Positions 15,541 to 25,061 of a stretch of 64,000 nucleotides of DNA are shown here, piece by piece. The notes beneath the pieces were generated by a model that saw only the letters and a list, made by a program, of their open reading frames with translations, ran no database searches and was not told the origin of the DNA. Position 1 is the first letter of the stretch; every line of letters begins with the position of its first letter. The position numbers and the translations under genes were made by a program. Source of the stretch: Chitinophaga pinensis (GTDB taxonomy: Bacteria > Bacteroidota > Bacteroidia > Chitinophagales > Chitinophagaceae); the NCBI RefSeq assembly GCF_007896845.1, contig NZ_VOHS01000017.1, positions 1 through 64,000 on the forward strand, in the 5' to 3' direction.

Positions 15541-18500
15541 ATGACTGACAACCTATCAAACAAGGTCCGTATCGTAACGGCAGCCTCTCTTTTTGACGGA
15601 CACGATGCAGCCATTAACATTATGCGCCGCATTATGCAGGCAAAAGGCGCGGAAGTGATCCATCTGGGCCACAATCGTTCGGCAGCGGAAATTGTGGACT
15701 GTGCCATTCAGGAAGATGCCCAGGGCATTGCCATTACCTCTTATCAGGGTGGACATCTTGAATTTTTCAAGTACATGTATGACCTGCTCCGGGAAAAAGG
15801 ATGTGGTCATATTAAAATATTTGGCGGTGGTGGAGGAACCATCCTCCCTTCCGAAATAGCAGAACTGCATCAATACGGTATCACCCGGCTATATTCTCCT
15901 GACGATGGTCGTCAGATGGGGCTGGAAGGCATGATTGAAGATGTGATCAGACAATGCGATTTTACGACTACCAAAGGCCTGAATGGCCATCTGCAGGAAT
16001 TACCTTCCCGTAGTGACAAGCTGATCGCGCAAGCGATCACCGTAGCAGAAAATGACCAGCTGCCGGAGACACTTCCCCAACCTAAAACAGGTGCAGGTAT
16101 CGTTTTAGGGATCACCGGTACTGGTGGTGCGGGTAAAAGCAGTGTGACCGATGAATTAGTCCGCCGCTTTCTCCGCAGTTTTGACAAGCAGACCATCGCT
16201 GTCATTTCTGTAGATCCTTCCAAGAAGAAAACCGGTGGCGCCCTCCTCGGGGACCGTATCCGGATGAATGCGATCCACCATCCCAGAGCCTATATGCGCT
16301 CCCTCGCTACCAGAGAAAGTGATAAAGCCGTCAGCGCACATGTTCAGGAAGCCATTGATATCTGTAAAACAGCGGGTTTTGACCTGATCATACTGGAAAC
16401 TTCCGGTATCGGCCAGAGCGATACTGCCATTACCGATCACTGTGACGTAGCCCTCTACGTGATGACACCTGAATATGGGGCTGCCTCCCAGCTGGAGAAA
16501 ATCAACATGCTGGATTATGCAGATGTTATCGCTATCAACAAGTTTGATAAAGCAGGCGCACTGGATGCGCTCCATGACGTACGCAAACAATTTAAACGTA
16601 ATCATAGTCTATGGACAGCGACTGACGACCAACTGCCGGTTATCGGAACGATTGCGTCCCAATTTAACGACCATGGTATTAATCAGCTTTTTGAGAAATT
16701 GCTGGCAGTTATCCATGAGAAAAAGGCGGTTCGTTTTGGCAATGTCACCCATGAGACAACAGATGCCACCACTACGAAATCGCAGATCATTCCGCCGGGA
16801 CGGGTACGTTATCTGGCAGAGATCAATGAAAGCATCCGCGATTATGGGAAATGGGTAGACGAACAATGCAATATTGCCACCCGTCTGTATCAGTTACAGG
16901 GAGTTACCTCCCTGCTGAATCCGGGTCAGCAGCAGGCCATAGCAGATATTGCCGCTCATCTGCGTACACAATTACATCCGGAATGCCAGCAGCTGCTGGA
17001 TAACTGGCCTGCATTGAAAAAACAATACACCGCTCCTTTCTACGAATTTCAGGTAAGAGATAAAGTGATCAAACTACCGCTTTACAGCGAAAGTCTCTCA
17101 CAGTCTGCTATACCTAAAATCAGTCTGCCGAAATATAACGATTGGGGCGATATTCTCCGCTGGCAGCTGACTGAAAATCTACCGGGGGAATTCCCTTATG
17201 CGGCAGGTGTATTCCCACTCAAAAGAGAAGGCGAAGATCCTACCCGTATGTTTGCGGGCGAGGGTGGTCCGGAGCGTACCAATAAACGTTTTCACTATGT
17301 GTCTGTCGATCAGCCGGCCAAACGTCTCAGCACTGCATTTGACAGTGTGACCCTGTATGGGGAAGATCCTGCGCACAGACCGGATATTTACGGTAAAGTA
17401 GGTAATTCAGGGGTGAGCATTGCCACTGTGGATGATGCCAAAAAACTGTACAGTGGTTTCGATCTCTGTGATCCAAAGACCTCTGTGTCAATGACCATTA
17501 ATGGTCCGGCACCCATACTACTGGCCTTCTTCATGAATGCAGCCATCGATCAGCAATGTGAAAAATATATTGCTGCGAATGGGCTGACTGATAAAGTGAA
17601 TGCGCTGATCAAAGCAAAGTTCAGCGATAATCCGCTGCCCCATTACAATGGCGATCTGCCTGCAGGTAATGATGGTTTAGGATTAAAACTGTTAGGGATT
17701 TCCGGCGATGAAGTACTGGAAAAGGAAGTCTATGAAAAGATAAAAGCACAGGCACTATCCACCGCACGTGGTACGGTGCAGGCTGATATCCTGAAGGAAG
17801 ATCAGGCACAGAATACCTGCATCTTCTCCACTGAATTCGCGCTGAAACTAATGGGAGATGTGCAGGAATATTTTATCAGTCAGAAAGTGCGCAACTTCTA
17901 TTCTGTCAGCATTTCAGGTTACCACATTGCTGAAGCAGGCGCTAATCCTATAACACAGCTGGCTTTCACATTGGCGAATGGTTTTACCTATGTAGAGTAT
18001 TACCTGAGCCGCGGTATGCATATTGATGATTTTGCCCCTAATCTCTCGTTCTTCTTCAGTAACGGGATGGATCCGGAATATGCAGTGATCGGCCGTGTAG
18101 CCCGCAGGATCTGGGCCAAAGCGATTAAGTACAAGTACAAAGGCAACGACCGTTCGCAGAAATTGAAATATCATATTCAGACTTCGGGACGTAGTCTGCA
18201 TGCACAGGAAATTGACTTCAACGATATCCGTACGACCTTACAGGCATTGTATGCCATTTATGATAACTGTAATTCACTCCACACCAATGCCTATGATGAG
18301 GCTATTACTACGCCTACAGAAGAAAGCGTACGCAGGGCCATGGCCATCCAGCTGATCATCAACCGGGAATTAGGGACTGCCAAAAACGAGAATCCTACAC
18401 AAGGTTCTTTCTTTATTGAAGAACTGACTGACCTTGTAGAGGAAGCGGTAATGGCAGAATTCCAACGTATCACGGAAAGAGGCGGCGTATTGGGTGCGAT

Positions 18501-18867
18501 GGAAAGAATGTATCAGCGTAATAAGATACAGGAAGAAAGCCTGCATTATGAGTCGCTCAAACATACAGGCGAATACCCGATTGTTGGTGTAAATACCTTC
18601 CTCAATAAAAAAGGTTCTCCGACGGTTATTCCGGAAGAGGTGATCCGTTCCACACAGGAGGAAAAAGAGTTTCAGATCAACACCCTGTCAGCCTTCCATC
18701 AGCGACATCATCACCGCAGCACCGCTGCATTACAACAACTCCAACAGGTAGCGGTGAACAACGGGAATCTGTTTGAAGAACTGATGGAAACAGTGAAACA
18801 TTGTTCCCTTGGACAAATTACACATGCACTTTATGAAGTAGGTGGTCAGTACAGAAGAAATATGTAA
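15541..18867 (+). CDS. icmF: Fused isobutyryl-CoA mutase IcmF (B12-binding, G-protein chaperone and mutase)
   Basis: 1108 residues with the IcmF domain order. A cobalamin-binding domain comes first (~10-135: [10 protein letters not shown] with the cobalt-ligand His, SYQGGH, FGGGGGT). A MeaB-type G domain follows (~185-420: Walker [39 protein letters not shown], base-recognition NKFD). The mutase substrate barrel and C-terminal domains follow (~540-1108: [52 protein letters not shown]). The enzyme interconverts isobutyryl-CoA and n-butyryl-CoA (some forms act on isovaleryl/pivalyl-CoA) in branched-chain and odd-chain acyl metabolism. The G domain loads and protects adenosylcobalamin. The gene stands alone and is divergent from GH125. 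A hairpin at 18933-18978 follows. Confidence 0.95.
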   Translation: MTDNLSNKVRIVTAASLFDGHDAAINIMRRIMQAKGAEVIHLGHNRSAAEIVDCAIQEDAQGIAITSYQGGHLEFFKYMYDLLREKGCGHIKIFGGGGGTILPSEIAELHQYGITRLYSPDDGRQMGLEGMIEDVIRQCDFTTTKGLNGHLQELPSRSDKLIAQAITVAENDQLPETLPQPKTGAGIVLGITGTGGAGKSSVTDELVRRFLRSFDKQTIAVISVDPSKKKTGGALLGDRIRMNAIHHPRAYMRSLATRESDKAVSAHVQEAIDICKTAGFDLIILETSGIGQSDTAITDHCDVALYVMTPEYGAASQLEKINMLDYADVIAINKFDKAGALDALHDVRKQFKRNHSLWTATDDQLPVIGTIASQFNDHGINQLFEKLLAVIHEKKAVRFGNVTHETTDATTTKSQIIPPGRVRYLAEINESIRDYGKWVDEQCNIATRLYQLQGVTSLLNPGQQQAIADIAAHLRTQLHPECQQLLDNWPALKKQYTAPFYEFQVRDKVIKLPLYSESLSQSAIPKISLPKYNDWGDILRWQLTENLPGEFPYAAGVFPLKREGEDPTRMFAGEGGPERTNKRFHYVSVDQPAKRLSTAFDSVTLYGEDPAHRPDIYGKVGNSGVSIATVDDAKKLYSGFDLCDPKTSVSMTINGPAPILLAFFMNAAIDQQCEKYIAANGLTDKVNALIKAKFSDNPLPHYNGDLPAGNDGLGLKLLGISGDEVLEKEVYEKIKAQALSTARGTVQADILKEDQAQNTCIFSTEFALKLMGDVQEYFISQKVRNFYSVSISGYHIAEAGANPITQLAFTLANGFTYVEYYLSRGMHIDDFAPNLSFFFSNGMDPEYAVIGRVARRIWAKAIKYKYKGNDRSQKLKYHIQTSGRSLHAQEIDFNDIRTTLQALYAIYDNCNSLHTNAYDEAITTPTEESVRRAMAIQLIINRELGTAKNENPTQGSFFIEELTDLVEEAVMAEFQRITERGGVLGAMERMYQRNKIQEESLHYESLKHTGEYPIVGVNTFLNKKGSPTVIPEEVIRSTQEEKEFQINTLSAFHQRHHHRSTAALQQLQQVAVNNGNLFEELMETVKHCSLGQITHALYEVGGQYRRNM

Positions 18868-18932
18868 GCGTAACCCGGTGAAAGGCATTGTCTTCTTCGA
18901 ATAAATAGCTCTTTCTTCATACTATCCCCTTG

Positions 18933-18978
18933 CTACGCCGTCATTTCTTCGTTCAGGAACGAAGAGATAACGGCGTAG
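18933..18978. repeat. Long imperfect inverted repeat after icmF
   Basis: CTACGCCGT ... TCTTCGTT, loop CAGG, AACGAAGA ... ACGGCGTAG: 9 bp, one mismatch, 3 bp (one wobble) and 8 bp, ~20 paired positions. It lies 66 bp past the icmF stop. No T run follows, so it may be a transcript-stabilising or rho-independent-like structure. Confidence 0.55.
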
Positions 18979-19174
18979 TAGGGATGTAATGAGCTTTTAA
19001 TAGAAGCAATAAAGGGAAAACCAGCTATGATGAAGGATGCAAAGAGATTTTACTTTTGACAGGAAACTGAGCAGCAGGGACAATTTTTTGTATCACTCAC
19101 AGGTAATTATGGCTGAGTGTGGTATATATCATCAATATCTTCGGTTTCATTTCGAAATGTTTCTTTTGGATACA

Positions 19175-19243
19175 GGGGCATTTATTCGCAGCTACAAACT
19201 GCCTATAAATAAAATGCCCCTGCATAAAAGATTTATGCAGGGG
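19175..19243. repeat. Two mutually exclusive hairpins
   Basis: GGGGCATTT (19175-19183) can pair with AAATGCCCC (19212-19220). CCCCTGCATAAA (19217-19228) can pair with TTTATGCAGGGG (19232-19243, 3-nt loop). The shared CCCC makes the two stems alternatives. Read on the minus strand the second hairpin is followed by GCATTTTATTT, as in a terminator, although no minus-strand gene is seen above it. Confidence 0.5.
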
Positions 19244-19288
19244 AAGAAAATCTAAACGAGGCAAAATGCACATCGCCAGATTTCATTG

Positions 19289-19480
19289 ACGTGGAATTAG
19301 ATAATATTTTACGTGGAATCTATAAAACGTGGAACTTATAAAAGCTAATATTCTAACATGGAATTACATAAAAGCATTAACGTAGAATTGTATAAAAGCA
19401 CTAACGTAGAATCATAAAAGCACTAACATGGAAATTTATAAAAGCGTGTTTTTACGTAACATGGAATAATATAAAAGCAA
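19289..19480. repeat. Degenerate tandem repeat, eight copies, upstream of ligA
   Basis: Eight imperfect copies of ACRTGGAATTNTATAAAAGC begin at 19289, 19311, 19327, 19356, 19380, 19404, 19426 and 19459, with spacing 16-33 bp (mostly 22-24). The first two copies are truncated. The stretch is AT-rich, has no reading frame of note and lies 300 bp before the ligA start. The rest of the 18868-19779 gap shows the two hairpin features and otherwise nothing recognisable. Confidence 0.75.
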
Positions 19481-19779
19481 TATGTTTGAATCTCTACATT
19501 TATTCGTTCATTTGAATTTCTTGTGTAGCGGGTCTTCAAATTGGCAATTGCTACTTTAGAAACTCAGATTTAAATTTTGGCCTTTCAGATACTTTCGTTT
19601 CGTTACACAATCTTAATTAAATTTTTGTTAATAAAAAACATTTTTAACATCTTTTTTTAAAAAATAATAAGTGTAAAAAATACGAAATTATAGAAGAATC
19701 AGCCATAGTGGCCGATTTAAATGATTTTAGCCATTACTTTCAAAGTATTTGTATTTTACGTTCTGATAGCATTTTTTAT

Positions 19780-21909
19780 ATGTATACGAAAGAAATAGAA
19801 ATCACTTTGCTTCAATTAGCAAAGGACCTGTTAGGAAAATTGCAGCAAAAAGAAACTATTCAGGACCTGGATAGTACGCTGGAGAACCTACGTCGTGTTA
19901 TTATTTATAATGACTGGCGTTATTATGTGCAAAGTGAACCCGTTTTAAGTGATTACGAATACGATCAGTTGTTTGCCTGGTTGAAAGAACTGGAAACTGC
20001 CAATCCGGACAAAGTCAGCGCTGACTCCCCCACTCAGCGCGTTGCATTGGGTATTTCAAAGAATTTCCCCACTGTACAGCACCTTGTACCGATGTTAAGT
20101 CTGGAAAACTCCTACAATGCCGACGATCTTAATGACTGGGATCGCAAGGCACGTGAGATAAGCGGACTGACAGAGATTGAATACTGTATTGAACCAAAGT
20201 TTGACGGTGCCAGTATTTCCCTCATTTATGAGAATGATAAACTGACCCGGGGCGCCACCCGTGGCGATGGCGTATCCGGCGAGGATATTACGGCCAATAT
20301 CAAACAGATACGTTCTATTCCTCTGAGTGCACACTTTGCAGCACACGGCATTCAGTCGATAGAGATCAGAGGTGAAGTACTAATTAATAAGAACACATTT
20401 AAAGCATATAATGACCAGCGTGCAGCCGATAACCTGCCTCCGCTGGCCAATCCAAGAAATGCGGCTTCAGGCTCACTCCGCATGGTCGATCCCCGTGAAG
20501 TGGCCAAACGCGGACTGGAAGCATTCCTTTACCACATGAGCTATCACGTGATGGATGATGGAAAAGCTGAACCACAGGAGATCAAAACACATAGTAATAC
20601 CCTGCAATTATTGGCCAGCCTTGGCTTCCGCTCTCCTGCAAAGGAAATGAAAGTGGTGAAAGGCATTCAGGCGGTGATTGATTATGTACTGGAATTTGAA
20701 AAGGAAAGAGACAATCTGCCTTATGAAATTGACGGTATGGTGATCAAGGTAAATGACTATGCCTTACAGGATAAACTGGGCATGACCACACACCATCCCC
20801 GCTGGGCCATGGCGTATAAATTCAAAGCCAGACAGGCCACCAGTAAATTGCGCCGGGTGGAATTTCAGGTAGGACGTACCGGTTCTGTTACGCCTGTTGC
20901 GAAAATCGATCCTGTACCTATTGGTGGCGTTACGGTTGGTTCCATTTCATTATTCAATGAAGATGTCGTAAAAGAAAAGGACCTGAAAATAGGCGATACC
21001 GTACTGGTGGAAAGAGCGGGCGATGTTATTCCTTACATCGTGAAATCACTTGCAGATATGCGCGATGGTACGGAGGAAGAGATTAAATTCCCTACAGAAT
21101 GCCCGGTGTGTAATGAACCCTTGTTCAAACCGGAAGGTGAAAGTGTATGGCGTTGTATCAACCTGATGTGTGAAGCACAGGTAGTGGAAAGAATGATTCA
21201 CTTTGTGAGCAAAGACGCGATGGATATCCGTAGTCTGGGCGACAGCAACGTACGTAAATTCTATAGTCTGGGACTCATGAAAGACATCCCGGGTATTTAT
21301 AAAATAGACTTCTCTGCACTGGAAAAACTGGAAGGCTTTGGTAAAAAATCATTGACCAACCTGCAAAGTGCCATCGAGCAGTCTAAAACACAACCTTTGC
21401 ACAGATTGATATTTGGTCTGGGTATCCGTTATGTAGGCGAAACCACAGCCAAGACACTCGCCAATGCCGTTAATCATCTGTTGGATCTCAAAGACTGGAC
21501 AGAAGAACAGTTACTGGCACTGGAAGATATCGGTCCGAAAGTAGCAGGCAGTATCAATCAATTCTTCCATCTGGATGACAGTATCCGTATGCTGGAAGAA
21601 TTGGAAGCACTGGGGCTTAATCTAAAAAGCACGAAAGCAGATCATCAGGGCGGTGGTAGTCTCGACGGACAAACCTTCCTTTTTACCGGCACACTGAACA
21701 AGCTGAAACGCAATGATGCGGAAGCGATGGTAGAGCAACAGGGAGGTAAAATATTAAGTGGTGTAAGCAGCAAACTGAACTTCCTGATCGTAGGTGAAGA
21801 GGCGGGCAGCAAACTGGAAAAAGCGAAAAAGATCAACACGATCAGGATATTGAGTGAAGATGAATTCCTCACCCTGATCCAGTCACAGACACCGGTTACG
21901 GAATCATAA
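19780..21909 (+). CDS. ligA: NAD-dependent DNA ligase
   Basis: 709 residues from the ATG at 19780 (MYTKEIEITLLQLAKDLL). An in-frame ATG at 19708 adds 24 residues without family resemblance. Domain Ia (YNDWRYYVQSEPVLSDYEYDQL) binds NMN. The adenylation motif is EPKFDGASIS with the nucleophilic Lys, followed by TRGDGVSGEDITANI, PRNAASGSLR and EIDGMVIKVND, then the OB fold (VGRTGSVTPVAKIDPV). The zinc finger has four Cys (CPVC ... CINLMC), then come HhH repeats and a C-terminal BRCT domain (~620-700, GQTFLFTGTL). It seals nicks during replication and repair. tadA follows after 14 bp, so the two form an operon closed by the terminator at 22367. Confidence 0.96.
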   Translation: MYTKEIEITLLQLAKDLLGKLQQKETIQDLDSTLENLRRVIIYNDWRYYVQSEPVLSDYEYDQLFAWLKELETANPDKVSADSPTQRVALGISKNFPTVQHLVPMLSLENSYNADDLNDWDRKAREISGLTEIEYCIEPKFDGASISLIYENDKLTRGATRGDGVSGEDITANIKQIRSIPLSAHFAAHGIQSIEIRGEVLINKNTFKAYNDQRAADNLPPLANPRNAASGSLRMVDPREVAKRGLEAFLYHMSYHVMDDGKAEPQEIKTHSNTLQLLASLGFRSPAKEMKVVKGIQAVIDYVLEFEKERDNLPYEIDGMVIKVNDYALQDKLGMTTHHPRWAMAYKFKARQATSKLRRVEFQVGRTGSVTPVAKIDPVPIGGVTVGSISLFNEDVVKEKDLKIGDTVLVERAGDVIPYIVKSLADMRDGTEEEIKFPTECPVCNEPLFKPEGESVWRCINLMCEAQVVERMIHFVSKDAMDIRSLGDSNVRKFYSLGLMKDIPGIYKIDFSALEKLEGFGKKSLTNLQSAIEQSKTQPLHRLIFGLGIRYVGETTAKTLANAVNHLLDLKDWTEEQLLALEDIGPKVAGSINQFFHLDDSIRMLEELEALGLNLKSTKADHQGGGSLDGQTFLFTGTLNKLKRNDAEAMVEQQGGKILSGVSSKLNFLIVGEEAGSKLEKAKKINTIRILSEDEFLTLIQSQTPVTES

Positions 21910-21923
21910 AGCGGACGAACAGC

Positions 21924-22364
21924 ATGGATGATAAATATTATATGCAACAGGCGCTTCGTGAAGCCCGGAAAGCATTTGACGATGGAGAAGTACCTGTTGG
22001 TGCTGTAGTAGTGTTGAGTGATAAGATCATTGGTAAAGGCAGTAATCAGGTAGAAAAACTGAATGACTGTACCGCACACGCAGAAATGCTGGCGTTGACA
22101 GCTGCCTTCAATTATCTGGGTAGCAAATACCTCATGGAGGCCACTTTGTATGTTACGCTGGAACCCTGTCTGATGTGTGCAGGCGCCCTTTACTGGAGCA
22201 AGATCGGACGTATCGTATATGCGGCAAAAGATGAGAAAAACAGCTATCGCAGAGTAGCAGGCGAGACATCACCCTTCCATCCTAAAACGAAAGTAGAGCA
22301 AGGGCCCTGTGAAGAAGAGAGTCTGCAATTAGTGAAGACCTTCTTCGAACAGAGAAGAAAATAA
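21924..22364 (+). CDS. tadA: tRNA-specific adenosine deaminase (TadA family)
   Basis: 146 residues, normal for TadA. The zinc-site motifs are HAEMLAL (His ligand and catalytic Glu) and TLEPCLMCAGALYWSKI (the two Cys ligands), preceded by GEVPVGAVVVLSDKIIGKGSNQVEKLNDCTAH. The enzyme deaminates the wobble adenosine (A34) of tRNA-Arg(ACG) to inosine. Related nucleoside/guanine deaminases share these motifs, but RIVYAAKDEKN ... SPFHPK fits the tRNA-editing group. It lies 14 bp after ligA and is followed directly by a 13-bp-stem terminator. Confidence 0.9.
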   Translation: MDDKYYMQQALREARKAFDDGEVPVGAVVVLSDKIIGKGSNQVEKLNDCTAHAEMLALTAAFNYLGSKYLMEATLYVTLEPCLMCAGALYWSKIGRIVYAAKDEKNSYRRVAGETSPFHPKTKVEQGPCEEESLQLVKTFFEQRRK

Positions 22365-22366
22365 AC

Positions 22367-22404
22367 AAAAGCGGCGTTGCCTCACCAGAGACAACGCCGC
22401 TTTT
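22367..22404. terminator. Bidirectional terminator between tadA and the SPFH gene
   Basis: AAAAGCGGCGTTG / CAACGCCGCTTTT, 13-bp perfect stem with a 12-nt loop. The A and T ends give a U tract in both directions. It serves tadA (plus) and the convergent SPFH gene (minus, stop at 22426). Confidence 0.85.
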
Positions 22405-22425
22405 ATTTAGCAATATGAATAGGTT

Positions 22426-23352
22426 TTAATTTTTCTTTTCCATCAGTTTGTTCATAGCCATCATCTGCTGCATGGTATGATCCATTCCCTCAGAAGAACC
22501 ATCAAGGAAGATCACATTTCCTTTACTATTTTCAGCAAAGTGTTTAATCGCTTCTGTCCACATAGAGAACAGGATCACGGAAGTATCCAGATTGGCCTGT
22601 TGCATTTCTTTAGCCGCCATGGTCATACCTTTTGCCACCTCTTCACGGAATAAAGCCACACCCATACCACGTAACTGTGCTGCCTGACGTTCTGCTTCTG
22701 CTGCGATTTTTATAGCATTACCATCTGCTTCAGCTGCTTTGGTTTTAGTGATCAGCAATGCCTGACCTTCGTTTTCAGCAGCTGCTTTCAGGTTATTGGA
22801 AGCAACCACCTGCGCCATTGATTTCATGATGGCATCATCAAAGGTGATATCGTTCATCTGCAGATCTTGCAAGTGAAAACCCCAGGCTTCCAGAGTCTGG
22901 TCGATCTGCTCTTTTACGTGCTCGGTAATATCGCGGCGCAGACCCAGTACTTCTGACTGGCGTTTGGTAGCCACGAAACCACGGATAGAACCCTCAATAG
23001 TACGTACCAGCGCCTGCATGAAGCTACGTTCATCTACAAACTTAAATGCTACGTTTTTGATGGTTTCTTCATCCTGATTCCATACGGAATAGAGCAGCAT
23101 AGCTTTGAAGTAAACATTGGCCTGGTCAACAGTAATCGCCTGAAACTCCAGTTCTACCGAACGGTTCTGGATAGAGATGCGTTTAAATACCTTTTCAACA
23201 AGTGGGATTTTGAAGTTCAGACCGGGGAACAGGATCCGGTTATACTTTCCGAAGATTGTGGTGACACCTATTGTACCCTGTTGTACAGTTACGAAACTGG
23301 AAAGGATAATCAACAGGATAATGACGCCGATTACAATGTAAGCAATACTCAT
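22426..23352 (-). CDS. SPFH/Band 7 membrane-scaffold protein (stomatin/prohibitin-like)
   Basis: 308 residues. One N-terminal membrane helix (IAYIVIGVIILLIILSSFVTV) is followed by an SPFH domain (~20-200: GTIGVTTIFGKYNRILFPGLNFKIPLVEKV, SVELEFQAITVDQANVYFKAMLLYSV, GSIRGFVATKRQSEVLGLRRDITEHVKEQIDQTLEAWG). An Ala/Glu-rich coiled coil follows (~205-260: KAAAENEGQALLITKTKAAEADG). The C-terminus is Met-rich (MDHTMQQMMAMNKLMEKKN). Proteins of this group oligomerise on the membrane and organise lipid microdomains or control proteases such as FtsH. No NfeD-type or HflK/C partner gene is adjacent, so the partner is unknown. It converges on tadA. Confidence 0.88.
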   Translation of the reverse strand: MSIAYIVIGVIILLIILSSFVTVQQGTIGVTTIFGKYNRILFPGLNFKIPLVEKVFKRISIQNRSVELEFQAITVDQANVYFKAMLLYSVWNQDEETIKNVAFKFVDERSFMQALVRTIEGSIRGFVATKRQSEVLGLRRDITEHVKEQIDQTLEAWGFHLQDLQMNDITFDDAIMKSMAQVVASNNLKAAAENEGQALLITKTKAAEADGNAIKIAAEAERQAAQLRGMGVALFREEVAKGMTMAAKEMQQANLDTSVILFSMWTEAIKHFAENSKGNVIFLDGSSEGMDHTMQQMMAMNKLMEKKN

Positions 23353-23499
23353 AATTTGGAGTTTATGAGTATAAATGTATGATAAAAGACGACAATATAG
23401 AAATGACTTTATCTGAGAAAGTTAAGATTCGGAAAAGATACAAACAACGGACGAAAGCCGAGTTAAAAACACAACGAATGAATGTTAAATTCGCTTAGG

Positions 23500-23709
23500 T
23501 CATATTCTTTGTTTCCTTCTAAAGTAAATGTATACGTCGTCAAGTTCGATCTGTTTCAATTGGTAAGCCAGCCGGGTTCTGAGATCGCCCGTCTCGTCCT
23601 TGATCTTTTTATATTGGTATTTCAACATTTCATATCTCGCCATTATCTCCTCTGCTGTTGCTGAACGGTCAAGCTGCAAGATACTTAACGCACTTTCATC
23701 TGTAATCAT
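23500..23709 (-). CDS. Small protein with degenerate J-domain-like sequence
   Basis: 69 residues: ALSILQLDRSATAEEIMARYEMLKYQYKKIKDETGD, then RTRLAYQLKQIELDDVYIYFRRKQRI. The spacing 'L-x-L-x3-A-T-x-E-E-I-x2-R-Y-x2-L-x3-Y-K' imitates helices I-II of a DnaJ J-domain, but the HPD tripeptide that stimulates DnaK is absent. It may be a J-like adaptor without cochaperone activity, or the likeness may be chance. It lies downstream of the PAS-LuxR gene on the same strand (153 bp, with a 22-bp palindrome between them). Confidence 0.5.
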   Translation of the reverse strand: MITDESALSILQLDRSATAEEIMARYEMLKYQYKKIKDETGDLRTRLAYQLKQIELDDVYIYFRRKQRI

Positions 23710-23796
23710 AGCAATAGGGGTTTCGGATGTCTTTCTAACGTTTAATAAATCTGTTTTTCTTTATGCCACTAAATTAGTCGACATTATCCTGGCATC

Positions 23797-23818
23797 AAAT
23801 ACCCAAGCTTGGGTATTT
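23797..23818. promoter_or_regulatory. 22-bp perfect palindrome between PAS-LuxR gene and the small J-like gene
   Basis: AAATACCCAAG joined directly to CTTGGGTATTT. It may be a dimeric-repressor/activator operator or, folded with an AGCT loop, a terminator for the LuxR-type gene whose stop lies 45 bp upstream. Only a short T stretch follows on the minus strand. Confidence 0.4.
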
Positions 23819-23862
23819 TTACCTGTATTTCCTATGCCTGCTTACAGTTTAAACTACATAAT

Positions 23863-24567
23863 TTATTGATAACCAACCTTCCTTGCCAAAGCTATTAATT
23901 CGGTTGTATTCCGCACTTTCAGCTTGATCCGGATATTCTTACGATGCGTTTCTATCGTATAACGGCTCAGGTTCAACTCAGCTGCTATCTCTTTGTTATT
24001 CAATCCCTTTACGGTGAGTTTAAGAATGTCTTTCTCTCTTGGAGTGAGTTTACTGATGAGGTCTTCGTGTTTACGGCGCATGACATCCAGCATAGCTTCG
24101 GTCAGCTGGTCGTTGGTATCCATGGCCATGGTCATGTCCACAAACGCACAGATCACCTCTTTCACTCCTCCTGCGTCATCTCTGCTATAGGGAATGGCGA
24201 TCCCTGTCAGCCAGCGCCAGTTTTCGGCGCCCCGTTTACGAAATCGTAACACTCCCCCAAATACATTTTTATTCTCTTTGAACGACTGTTGGGCTATGAC
24301 AGCCAGTTCAAAATCATCGGGATGCATGACTTTTTTGAAAAAATCCAATCCCAGACTATTCATCTCCGCTAAAGTATATCCGGTTACGTCTTCCATATAG
24401 CGGTTACACCAGTTGATTGTTTTGGAATTATTCTGGTGTGTATAGAGCATAGCCGGGAAATGGTCTAAAAGACTCTCCAGTGACTGGATGCGGGTCTTTA
24501 ACAGTTCATTTTCCTTTTGTAAGGCGTTGAGGGAATAGCTCTGGCCCATGTCCGAATCTGTCAACAT
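23863..24567 (-). CDS. PAS-domain LuxR-type transcriptional regulator
   Basis: 234 residues. A short coiled segment (LNALQKENELLKTRIQSLESLL) is followed by a PAS_3-type domain (~38-145: MLYTHQNNSKTINWCNRYMEDVTGYTLAEMNSLGLDFFKKVMHPDD ... RFRKRGAENWRWLTGIAIPYSRD). The C-terminal LuxR/GerE helix-turn-helix spans ~170-234 (KLTPREKDILKLTVKGLNNKEIAAELNLSRYTIETHRKNIRIKLKVRNTTELI). There is no receiver or kinase domain, so it likely senses a small signal directly through PAS. Targets are unknown. The 24568-25061 gap above it contains the sod promoter and nothing else that could be identified. Confidence 0.88.
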   Translation of the reverse strand: MLTDSDMGQSYSLNALQKENELLKTRIQSLESLLDHFPAMLYTHQNNSKTINWCNRYMEDVTGYTLAEMNSLGLDFFKKVMHPDDFELAVIAQQSFKENKNVFGGVLRFRKRGAENWRWLTGIAIPYSRDDAGGVKEVICAFVDMTMAMDTNDQLTEAMLDVMRRKHEDLISKLTPREKDILKLTVKGLNNKEIAAELNLSRYTIETHRKNIRIKLKVRNTTELIALARKVGYQ

Positions 24568-24980
24568 ACATTAAGTTTTATACAAACAATAGCTGAAACT
24601 TAAGGGCTCAGGAATGACATAGTAAACCTGATCCTACGCAGCGCAGGATTGTCTAGTATTGTAACTTTCAAGTTTAAACGAACAGGAATGTAACACGAAA
24701 ATTTGTTACAACGCTTAACGTAAATATAAAATAAAAAAGTATATATCCAACATAATTGGTATGCGAATTGGGCGAAACCACCTAGTCAATTAAGATTGGT
24801 TAGTTGGACGGCAGGAAGAGTCTGTTATCTTGCAATAACAGGTTTCAGGGCATATGAAAGTTGATTTCGGGGAAGATATGAAACCGGCTTTATTCATGCT
24901 GTTGAGGACTATTGGCCGGCGTAATTGCTGATTGTTCATTCCTGATTACTGATTCCGGCATCCGCCGGTCACAGCCTTGT

Positions 24981-25011
24981 TTGATATTTATGATATTAGG
25001 CAGTAAATTTG
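24981..25011 (+). promoter_or_regulatory. Promoter of superoxide dismutase
   Basis: TTG (24981-24983), 20-nt spacer, TAAATTTG (25004-25011), a full match to the Bacteroidota -33/-7 consensus. Predicted transcription start is near 25018, ~44 nt before the ATG. Confidence 0.75.
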
Positions 25012-25061
25012 GAAACTCTTTTTGAGATACATATTCATTAACGCAATAAAAACATTAAGTT

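Noticed and set aside
19037-19255. 72-residue plus-strand frame
   Set aside because: It overlaps the two alternative hairpins, has no family likeness and no promoter, and its C-terminal codons are just the inverted repeat.
19289-19480. The ligA-upstream repeats as a CRISPR array
   Set aside because: Units are degenerate, partly contiguous and lack constant repeats with unique ~30-bp spacers; no cas genes nearby.
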